Position numbers and translations under genes: made by a program
Shown here: piece after piece, positions 25,183 to 32,467 of the stretch
Numbering within the stretch: the first letter of the stretch is position 1
How the letters are laid out: every line of letters begins with the position of its first letter
DNA from: Domibacillus sp. PGB-M46
Lineage (GTDB): Bacteria; Bacillota; Bacilli; Bacillales; Domibacillaceae
NCBI RefSeq assembly: GCF_022668875.1
Contig: NZ_JAKGCR010000014.1
Location: 1-64,000, forward strand
Direction of reading: 5' to 3'
Length of the DNA stretch: 64,000 bases
The notes under the pieces: model-generated
Database searches by the model: none
What the model was told of the DNA's origin: nothing
Seen by the model: only the letters and a program-made list of their open reading frames with translations

Positions 25183-27588
25183 TTACAGCTTTACTACGTA
25201 ACTACTATTCTTTGTTAGTTCTTCACCGTTTATATATAATTTTCTTTGTTCATTTTCAGGTAAATAGAAACGTAATGTGTCGTATGAAAGTTTGTATTCT
25301 CCTTCAACCTTATAACTTACTTTTATAGCTTCCTGATCAGCATCCATTTGAACTGAAATAATGGTATGGTTTTCCTGGTAATTAGCTGAAATACCATCAT
25401 CCTCATAAAGCTCGTAGGAGGTACTCCCTGATTTTTTAGCCGGAAATAACAAGAATCCTCGCTCGTCCTTTTCTTTATCTGTAAATGAAGCATCAGCATC
25501 ATTGACAGGAATAATGCTTCCTGCTTTTATTAACAATGGATTGTATTCTAACGGTGCCGGGATAGAAACGGTTTGGCCGCCTTCATACCAGTTGGAAGTA
25601 TGAAAATCGTACCAGCCACCTTCATATTTCGGTAAATATACGGATCTTTCCCTTTGGCCTTTTTCAACAACTGACGCAACAAGCATCGATTCACCCAGCA
25701 TGAAATCATCATTCTCTTTAAATGTTTTTTCATCTGCTTCAAATTCATAAAAAGTTGGACGGATGATCGGTTCGTACTTTTCATGCGCTTTGTATAACGC
25801 CGTATATAGATATGGAATTATACGATGACGGAATTTAATGAGATCACGGATAAGACCTGTGGTTTCTTCATACATCCAAGGAACATTAACAGATTTGTCA
25901 TCATTCCATGAATGGATTGTAAAACGCGGATGAAAAATTCCGTTTTGTATCCATCTGACTAATAACTCTGGTTCCGGAGCTGGGCCTGAAAAACCTCCGA
26001 TATCATGACCAATGTTATAAATACCGGATAAGCTTAATCCAATTCCCATCTTAATATTGTATTTTAATGATTTCCAGCTTGTATAGTTATCTCCAGACCA
26101 CGTTTGAACATAGCGCTGCATCCCCGGACTTCCTGATCTAGAAATTAAATACGGTCTAATCTCAGGAGCAAATTCCTTTTGTGCTTCATAAGAAGCTTTC
26201 ATCATTAGAAGTGGTTGAAGAGCACGTACGTTTTCAAAGTTCGTTTCCTCACCAAATCCACTGCAAACAGCATTTTTTGCCCAAATTTCAAATTCATTGT
26301 TATCATTCCAAGTAGAATCAATTCCATATTCTAAAAGCTGCTCTGTGACTTTTTGTTTCCACCATTTAATTGACTCTTCATTTGTAAAGTCGATATACGC
26401 ACCAACTTCATCCCAGAATTGAGCCATTTCAACTTCACCCTTGTCATTTAAAATAAACATTTTTTCTTCTTTTAACTCATTAAACAACGGGTGATCTTTT
26501 AGCAATGCCGGTTTAATATTCGCACAAAGTCTTACGCCTTTTTCATGGTACTCATTAATAAAACCTTTCGCATCCGGAAACTTATCTGTATTCCAGTTGA
26601 ACACATAACGCTTATCTTCAATTGATGTATATCCGGAAGATAATTGGAACGAATCACAAAGGATATCGTGTTCTTCACATTCTTCAATAAACTTTTTCAA
26701 TTGATCCTGTGCGTCAGGAGCATCTGTATACGTCATAGTTGAGCCGGAATACCCAAAACTCCATTTAGGGGCAAAAATTGTTTTACCAGTCAGCCAGGAG
26801 TATTTTTTTACAACATCTTTCACTTCAGGCCCTAAAATCACATAATAGTCTAAATCTCCCGCCATAGATTGATAGTATCGATACCAGCCATGGTAATTAT
26901 CCATTTCATTTCCCATATCAAAAATACTTTGAGCCATATTATCATAAAAAATGCCGAATGAAAGACCTGTTTGGGTACTTCTCGTAATATAAAAAGGAAT
27001 ATGTTTATATAATGGATCTGTGTGCTGAGCATCATAACCCATTGGATCTATACTTAACATCCGGTAACGCTTTCCGTGCCGGTCTGTTTCTCCACTTTTC
27101 TCGCCCAGCCCGAAATACTGTTCATCTAATGTACGCTGAAGATAGTGAAAATTCCCTTCCCCTAATGAGCCATCGAAGTTATAAGCTTGTGTATTTCGAT
27201 CTGCTGCAATTTGCTGTTCATTTCCATCACTGTTTTTAGAGAACCAGGTAATTTTAAATCCATTTAAGTCAATGTGAAGTTTTAACTTTTCCGTTTCAAC
27301 CGTGCAATGACTGCCTTGATCTTGAAATTTGTATGCTGGAAGTGAAAACGGAGACAAATCCAAGCGATCTCTGCCTTCAAAAGAAACATCGTCCATTCCT
27401 GGAGCGACAAGCCAAGTTTTTTTAACCTCCAGCTGATCACCTTTTGACATTAACACTCGAACCATATCATTCTCCAATACAAAAACTCTTGCTATAACCT
27501 CTGAATGTTCTAACTGAAAGGTTAAAACATTGCTTTTTTCATCTGTGAATTGAAATTGATAATTTTCTCTTAAGGACATTGAACTCAC
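25183..27588 (-). CDS. GH31-family glycoside hydrolase
   Basis: 801 aa, cytoplasmic (no signal peptide). Order: N-terminal beta-sandwich with YFGLGEKSGETDRHGKRYRM, the TIM barrel, then beta domains. The nucleophile Asp is in STWNDNNEFEIW (about residue 429) and the acid in TWSGDNYTSW (about 499). GH31 enzymes cleave alpha-glucosides, alpha-xylosides or alpha-galactosides with retention; the exact substrate cannot be read from the sequence. It lies downstream of the TRAP transporter genes but behind their terminator, so probably has its own promoter. It might free a uronate or a neutral sugar from an imported oligosaccharide. Confidence 0.9.
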   Translation of the reverse strand: MSSMSLRENYQFQFTDEKSNVLTFQLEHSEVIARVFVLENDMVRVLMSKGDQLEVKKTWLVAPGMDDVSFEGRDRLDLSPFSLPAYKFQDQGSHCTVETEKLKLHIDLNGFKITWFSKNSDGNEQQIAADRNTQAYNFDGSLGEGNFHYLQRTLDEQYFGLGEKSGETDRHGKRYRMLSIDPMGYDAQHTDPLYKHIPFYITRSTQTGLSFGIFYDNMAQSIFDMGNEMDNYHGWYRYYQSMAGDLDYYVILGPEVKDVVKKYSWLTGKTIFAPKWSFGYSGSTMTYTDAPDAQDQLKKFIEECEEHDILCDSFQLSSGYTSIEDKRYVFNWNTDKFPDAKGFINEYHEKGVRLCANIKPALLKDHPLFNELKEEKMFILNDKGEVEMAQFWDEVGAYIDFTNEESIKWWKQKVTEQLLEYGIDSTWNDNNEFEIWAKNAVCSGFGEETNFENVRALQPLLMMKASYEAQKEFAPEIRPYLISRSGSPGMQRYVQTWSGDNYTSWKSLKYNIKMGIGLSLSGIYNIGHDIGGFSGPAPEPELLVRWIQNGIFHPRFTIHSWNDDKSVNVPWMYEETTGLIRDLIKFRHRIIPYLYTALYKAHEKYEPIIRPTFYEFEADEKTFKENDDFMLGESMLVASVVEKGQRERSVYLPKYEGGWYDFHTSNWYEGGQTVSIPAPLEYNPLLIKAGSIIPVNDADASFTDKEKDERGFLLFPAKKSGSTSYELYEDDGISANYQENHTIISVQMDADQEAIKVSYKVEGEYKLSYDTLRFYLPENEQRKLYINGEELTKNSSYVVKL

Positions 27589-27670
27589 CTTTCCTTTACA
27601 TTCTCTATTATGAAAATTTGCATTTAAAAATTAAGCGGTTCCCATTTACATACGATTTATTTCAATTAGA

Positions 27671-27699
27671 AGATAAGCAGATTGCTAATCTGCTTATCT
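27671..27699 (-). terminator. Terminator of the TRAP transporter operon
   Basis: Perfect 13-base arms (AGATAAGCAGATT and complement) with a 3-base loop, about 75 bases after the dctM stop. T-rich on both sides. Confidence 0.8.
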
Positions 27700-27771
27700 T
27701 TCTTAAATTGGCCTGATAACCGAATATTCCAGGCCAGAACATATTAGTCTTCGAGAACAGCCTCTTTCACT

Positions 27772-29067
27772 TTATAGTCCAAACAGCTGTGGCAGGAACA
27801 AGCTAATCTGCGGAATAAATGTGATAAGCAGCAATACCACAATAACCGCTGCAAAAAACGGGAGCAGGGTTTTGATTACATGTTCAATGCGAACACCAGC
27901 GACACTACAGCCCACAAAGAGAACACTTCCAACAGGCGGTGTCATGTTGCCAATACATAAAGCAAAGCAAAGAATCATTCCGAAATGAATAGGGTCCATA
28001 CTGAATGTTTCAGCAATCGGCAGGAATATAGGCGTGAATATAAGGACAGCAGGTGTAATATCCATAAACGTCCCAATAACTAATAAAATGAAAATCATAA
28101 TGAGTAAAATGCCGTATTGGTTATCTGTTAAAGACAATAATCCAGCACTCATTGCCTGTGGCAGGCCTGTGTATGACATAACAAGCGAAAACAAAGCAGA
28201 TGCCGTAATGAGAAATAGAATCATCCCAGTTATATTGATGGTTTCTTTGAAAATAGCCGGTATGTCTTTCCACTTCAAATTTTTATAGAAGAGTGACAAA
28301 ATAACTGAATAAATAACAGCTACCGCAGCTCCCTCTGTTGCTGTAAAGATACCGCCTACAATACCGCCAATTACAATGACAATAAGCAGCAGGCTCGGTA
28401 CTGCACTCCAAATAATGTAAAGTACATCACGGACCCCAGGCATTTTGGAAACAGCGTATTTTTCCTTTTTAGCCATAAGATACGCAACGATCATAACGGC
28501 AATTCCCCATAAAATGCCTGGGATGTAACCAGCTATGAAAAGCGCAGCCACAGATGTGCCGCCACTAACAAGTGAATATACGATCAAGAGGGAACTTGGC
28601 GGAATAAGCAAGCCAGTTGGAGCAGAGGCAATATTCACTGCTGCTGAATATGTTGTTTTGTAGCCCTGGGCATTTTGCATCGGGGTCATAATCCGCCCCA
28701 TTGCTGCTGCGGAGGCAACACTCGACCCTGAAATCGCACCAAATAACATATTTCCAACAGCATTTGTATGAGCTAAAGAACCAGGCAGGCGCCCAACCAA
28801 AACCTTTGCAAAATTAATCAGCCGGAATGCAATCCCACCATTATCCATAATAATCCCTGACAAAACAAATAGTGGGATAGCCAGCATTGTAAAATTATCA
28901 ATACCTGTTATCATTCGCTGTGCAGATGTTAAAATGGCCACATCAAACGGGAAAATGAGCATAAACGTTAACAGTGAACTAATGATGATCGCCAAAGCGA
29001 TTGGTGCGCCGAAAAACATAAGAAAAAAGAAACTGATAAATAAAACTATCCCTGCAAACGTCGTCAT
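27772..29067 (-). CDS. dctM: TRAP transporter large permease (DctM type)
   Basis: 431 aa, about 12 membrane helices, with DctM signatures (MQNAQGYKTTYSAAVNIASA, LLIPPSSLLIVYSLVSGG, GNMTPPVGSVLFVG). Uses a Na+ gradient to import organic acids delivered by the DctP protein. Overlaps dctQ by 4 bases. The setting beside the uronate operon and the shared operator suggest a hexuronate substrate. Confidence 0.95.
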   Translation of the reverse strand: MTTFAGIVLFISFFFLMFFGAPIALAIIISSLLTFMLIFPFDVAILTSAQRMITGIDNFTMLAIPLFVLSGIIMDNGGIAFRLINFAKVLVGRLPGSLAHTNAVGNMLFGAISGSSVASAAAMGRIMTPMQNAQGYKTTYSAAVNIASAPTGLLIPPSSLLIVYSLVSGGTSVAALFIAGYIPGILWGIAVMIVAYLMAKKEKYAVSKMPGVRDVLYIIWSAVPSLLLIVIVIGGIVGGIFTATEGAAVAVIYSVILSLFYKNLKWKDIPAIFKETINITGMILFLITASALFSLVMSYTGLPQAMSAGLLSLTDNQYGILLIMIFILLVIGTFMDITPAVLIFTPIFLPIAETFSMDPIHFGMILCFALCIGNMTPPVGSVLFVGCSVAGVRIEHVIKTLLPFFAAVIVVLLLITFIPQISLFLPQLFGL

Positions 29068-29552
29068 TGTTTGATCACCTCTTCTCCTTCATTTACCTCG
29101 TTTGTTCCCATGTTAAGAATGGTATACAAAATAATGAACAAGCCGCTCACAGGAAGAGCTGCGTATACAATAGCCATTGAAATACCCGTCGCAGCAGCCG
29201 TTTGAGAAATAGTCAAAAGCACAATATTAAAGCCGCCGTAAATCATTAAGATCGCTGCCAGAACTATTACCATGACATCTATAATACGTTCCATGACTCG
29301 CTGGCTGTTTGCTCCTAATTTTTCCTTAAAAAACAAAATGGCAATATGTTTTTTTTCTCCGAAGACATAGGCCGCAGAAATCAAACTAAACCAGATCAGC
29401 AAATAACGTATAGCTTCTTCTGTTCCAGGAGATGAAATATTAAAGACATAACGAGCGAGAACCTGCCATGTTGAAAGTGCGACCATTGCAATCAATAGAA
29501 TAGTAGAAACGGAAAGAAGCAATCTATTAATTAGAGTTTTTATTCTACTCAT
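29064..29552 (-). CDS. dctQ: TRAP transporter small permease (DctQ type)
   Basis: 162 aa with four membrane helices, typical of DctQ (TWQVLARYVFN and RYLLIWFSLISAAYVFGEKK). Pairs with DctM. Overlaps the dctP stop by 8 bases. Confidence 0.93.
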   Translation of the reverse strand: MSRIKTLINRLLLSVSTILLIAMVALSTWQVLARYVFNISSPGTEEAIRYLLIWFSLISAAYVFGEKKHIAILFFKEKLGANSQRVMERIIDVMVIVLAAILMIYGGFNIVLLTISQTAAATGISMAIVYAALPVSGLFIILYTILNMGTNEVNEGEEVIKQ

Positions 29553-30546
29553 TCTCTTCAGCCCCTTTTATTAGTTGATAAATATCTTTTGTTTTTTCAT
29601 TTTCCATATACTCTTCGTGCAGTGGCTGCACAGCTTCTATAAAAGGCTCTTTATCCACCTCAATAAAACGAACGCCCATTTCGTTTGCTGCTATATCTTT
29701 TACCTCTTCAATCGTTTTGCTCCATACATCCTCATGGTATCTTGTAGACTCCGCTGCTGCTTCATAAATGACCGCTTGCTCGTCTGCTGAAAATTTATCG
29801 AGTCTTTCTGCATTCATAATCAAGATATCTGGTACAATTTGATGTTCGGTATACATATATGACTTCGCCACTTCACCGTGATTGTTGCTAACTAATGCGG
29901 ATTCGTTATTTTCTGCCGCATCAATTACCCCTGCTTGAAGTGCCGTATATACTTCACCGTAAGCCATTGGTGTCGGTGTTCCACCTAACGCTTCAATCAT
30001 TTTTACACTTGTTTGGCTTGGCTGAACACGAACTTTTAATCCAGCCATATCTGCCGGTGTCGTTACTTCTTTTTCCTTTGTATAAAGGTTACGCACCCCA
30101 GCATTGTAATAAGTTAATCCAATGAAACCAATATCCTCTGTCTGCTTGTATACTTTATCCGTTACTTCCTTTTTGCTCATCGTTTCCTGGAACTCTTGAT
30201 AACTTTCAAATACATATGGCAAGCTGAAAATGGAATAATCAGGTTCAAAACCTTCTAATGCGCTGGCACTCACTTTAGCAATATCCACTGCGCCTGTTTG
30301 TGTAAGTTCAATTACTTCACGCTCACTTCCCAGTTGACCGTTGGCAAATATCTTCACTTTTATTTTATAATTTGACTTTTCCTCCACAAGACGGCCAAAT
30401 TCCATTAATGATAAATGAACGGGATGATCTAAAGGCTGGTTATGAGCAAGACGCAATTCTTTCACGCCACCTCCATCCACACTGTTTTGGCACCCGGCCA
30501 ATATGATCACAAGCATTATTAGGGACAGCATCATTTTCTTCATTTG
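29545..30546 (-). CDS. dctP: TRAP transporter substrate-binding lipoprotein (DctP type)
   Basis: 333 aa from the ATG at 30546, which has AAAGGAGG; the longer frame to 30654 is spurious. Signal peptide with lipobox ILAGC. Family features include the carboxylate-binding Arg in GLKVRVQPSQ and the segment GEVYTALQAGVIDAAENNE, seen in hexuronate-type DctP proteins. Captures the acid outside the membrane for DctQM. A cre-like site and an operator-like site lie 45-120 bases upstream, so carbon catabolite control and specific induction are both likely. Confidence 0.93.
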   Translation of the reverse strand, partial: QMKKMMLSLIMLVIILAGCQNSVDGGGVKELRLAHNQPLDHPVHLSLMEFGRLVEEKSNYKIKVKIFANGQLGSEREVIELTQTGAVDIAKVSASALEGFEPDYSIFSLPYVFESYQEFQETMSKKEVTDKVYKQTEDIGFIGLTYYNAGVRNLYTKEKEVTTPADMAGLKVRVQPSQTSVKMIEALGGTPTPMAYGEVYTALQAGVIDAAENNESALVSNNHGEVAKSYMYTEHQIVPDILIMNAERLDKFSADEQAVIYEAAAESTRYHEDVWSKTIEEVKDIAANEMGVRFIEVDKEPFIEAVQPLHEEYMENEKTKDIYQLIKGAEENE

Positions 30547-30588
30547 TTTTTCCTCCTTTTTAACCTTAATAAAATTCTTGTGCCATCT

Positions 30589-30602
30589 CAAAAGCGCTTT
30601 CA
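30589..30602. promoter_or_regulatory. cre-like site upstream of dctP
   Basis: CAAAAGCGCTTTCA, 12 of 14 matches to TGWAANCGNTNWCA and nearly palindromic. Between operator-like site 3 and the start codon. Confidence 0.45.
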
Positions 30603-30634
30603 AAATTAAAGTAAGTTTATTTCCTTCCTTCTCT

Positions 30635-30667
30635 TTAATTTGTAAACTAAACAAACTAATTATTTTA
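30635..30667. promoter_or_regulatory. Operator-like site 3 upstream of the TRAP operon
   Basis: TTAATTTGTAAACTAAACAA followed by ACTAATTATTT. Aligns gaplessly with site 1 at 17844 over about 31 bases, with five mismatches. Links TRAP import to the ROK regulator. Confidence 0.6.
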
Positions 30668-30724
30668 TATCAAAGTTTTCTATTAATTGCAACCGTATTC
30701 ATTTTTTTATTAAGGGCATTTTCA

Positions 30725-30905
30725 TGCGAATTGGCCGGAACCGTATGGGCTGGTGTATATAGTACATGCACCGCCGCCTATTTTTCTTCAAAGATTGGAT
30801 ATACAGGCTCAAACGCTTCACGCTGGCCGCCTGGCATAATAGAAGGTTCCTTCAGCGCACCTTCTTCATCGCTGGATACACTTGTACCAGTAAAGATGGC
30901 ATATG
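30725..30905 (-). pseudogene. Fragment of 6-phosphogluconate dehydrogenase (gnd)
   Basis: In one minus frame the sequence reads [20 protein letters not shown] then [19 protein letters not shown] and a stop. This corresponds to the G-G-S-GGEEGA--GPS-MPGG region of decarboxylating 6PGDH. After the stop, similarity continues weakly (YTSPYGSGQFA, like YIGPDGAGHFV) in another frame. It is fused to a fic remnant at about 30905. A dead relic only. Confidence 0.6.
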
Positions 30906-31428
30906 CAACTTGGCGCCCCGACCAACCGGATGAAGCTGCTGTGCCTCTCCTTCATGTCCTATAACGAGCTCTTCCATTTTTTCCTTTAAAAGAAACGACC
31001 CAGGCGGAGTGTGTTCTGCTCCGGAAATAAACACTTGCTGATCACGGTACACACCAGCATACTCATCATCAATTCCCTTTAAAACAAGACGATGAATATT
31101 TTTGATTTGCCATTCAGAAAGCGGCTCATCTTTGGTTACGATTTATTCAACGTACTTAATGGCCTCCCTATGATTAATGCTCCCGTATGGTTTTGTCGCC
31201 TACAGTGATGCCTTCAATGACGACCTTTGTTTCCTTCAACGTAAGGGTATTTCCTTCAATCGCATTTGAATGATAGATCCACTCGAGCAGTAACTTTTCC
31301 TTTAAGCTCTTTAATGTAAAAGCAGGCAAGGGACTTTTTGCATCTAACTGTTTCTTCCTGTCATCAACTTTTTGAAACAATGCAGCCGCTTCCTTTCTAT
31401 TTGTTATCATTTGTGGCGAGAACACCTC
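30905..31428 (-). pseudogene. Fic-family protein remnant
   Basis: The N-terminal region SNAIEGNTLTLKETKVVIEG (31174-31431) and the continuation WQIKNIHRLVLKGIDDEYAG, SGAEHTPPGSFLLKEKMEEL and [11 protein letters not shown] match Fic proteins (AMPylation/UMPylation enzymes). It is broken by a frameshift near 31175, an in-frame TAA near 31140, and loss of the HPFxDGNGR catalytic part at the junction with the gnd fragment. Confidence 0.8.
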
Positions 31429-31467
31429 CACTTCAACCGTCAGGTAGTAAGTGGGCAGTAGTTCAAT
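31426..31467 (+). mobile_element. Solitary IS605-group right end
   Basis: CCACTTCAACCGTCAGGTA, then GTAAGTGGG and AGTAGTTCAAT. Same as the tnpB element end at 1082-1121 apart from a 3-base insertion and a few changes. No tnpB adjoins, so it is a relic. As at prs, it abuts the 3' side of a leftward gene. Confidence 0.75.
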
Positions 31468-31486
31468 TCTTCTAAAATATTAGCCT

Positions 31487-32350
31487 CTATTCTCTTATAG
31501 AATTACGGTACTCACGGGGAGACATACCGGTTTTCTCTTTAAACAGTTTGTTAAAATATGGAATGTCGTGATAACCAACAGAATTGGCAATATCGGTTAC
31601 TTTTCGATCTGTCTGCATTAGGAGCCGGCAGGCATGATTCATACGAATTCCCTGTAAATACTGTTTAAATGTCATGTTTGTCTGCATATAAAAAATACGC
31701 TGAAATTGACGCTCGCCTATCCCTGCTACTAGTGCTAAGTCTTTTACACGAAGCGGCTGATGATAATCAGCGTGCATAATGGCTAAGACTTTCTGTATAT
31801 AAGCGGCTGTTTGAGTGGATTCATTATAAGTACGTGATTCACTGCTATAGAAAAATAGCAACAATTCCATTAGCCCGTTGTATAGCCTTGCTTCTTTGCC
31901 GGGTAAATCTGCTGAAAATTCATAGTGCATTTGCTGAAACAAATCATAATATTTTCCCGAATTGTCATGATAACGCTTAAATTCTTTACAATTTAACAGG
32001 CTTTCCAACTCGTTTCCACCAGGGAACGAATGTATAAATTTTTTTAATTCTTTTACGTCTACGAGGAAATTATATACGATCAACGGTTCCTTACTGTTTA
32101 GAGACATTGGGCGGAATACATGGGAAACACCAAGTGGCACCATAAATAGATTGCCTTTTGATACAGGCATGATTTCATCGCCTGAATGATGTGTGCCCTG
32201 CCCTTCAGCGATATAAGTCATTTCCCAAAAGTCGTGGAAATGCATACTAGTATCAAACGATTCTTCTACTCGATTTACACAAATAGGCAAGCCATTTCTA
32301 AAATAATTTTCCCCACGAAAGATTCTCACATTATTTCTTTTGACGACCAA
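31487..32350 (-). CDS. AraC-family transcriptional regulator with N-terminal cupin
   Basis: About 287 aa. The cupin sensor (SFDTSMHFHDFWEMTYIAEG) is followed by two helix-turn-helix motifs (LRVKDLALVAGIGERQFQRI and VTDIANSVGYHDIPYFNKLF). TTG at 32350 is preferred because GGGGTGA lies 5 bases upstream; a GTG at 32377 gives a protein nine residues longer but has no site. Divergent from the GH78 gene at 32468 by about 110 bases, so it is the likely activator of that rhamnosidase gene, probably sensing rhamnose or a rhamnoside. Confidence 0.88.
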   Translation of the reverse strand: MVVKRNNVRIFRGENYFRNGLPICVNRVEESFDTSMHFHDFWEMTYIAEGQGTHHSGDEIMPVSKGNLFMVPLGVSHVFRPMSLNSKEPLIVYNFLVDVKELKKFIHSFPGGNELESLLNCKEFKRYHDNSGKYYDLFQQMHYEFSADLPGKEARLYNGLMELLLFFYSSESRTYNESTQTAAYIQKVLAIMHADYHQPLRVKDLALVAGIGERQFQRIFYMQTNMTFKQYLQGIRMNHACRLLMQTDRKVTDIANSVGYHDIPYFNKLFKEKTGMSPREYRNSIRE

Positions 32351-32425
32351 GTGACTCACCCCAAATGTCGTTTTCACCCTATATAAATGACTTAAAAACC
32401 CACATAAAAAACATTCTTACTATTT

Positions 32426-32431
32426 TATAAT
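32426..32431 (+). promoter_or_regulatory. -10 element of the GH78 gene promoter
   Basis: TATAAT with no good -35, as expected for an AraC-activated promoter, in the AraC/GH78 divergent region. Confidence 0.4.
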
Positions 32432-32467
32432 GAACCTACAGCATATTACAAGAGGAGGATGAAACCT

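Noticed and set aside
30545-30654. Long N-terminal extension of the TRAP binding protein
   Set aside because: The extension overlaps the cre-like and operator sites and has no ribosome site; the ATG at 30546 starts a proper lipoprotein signal.
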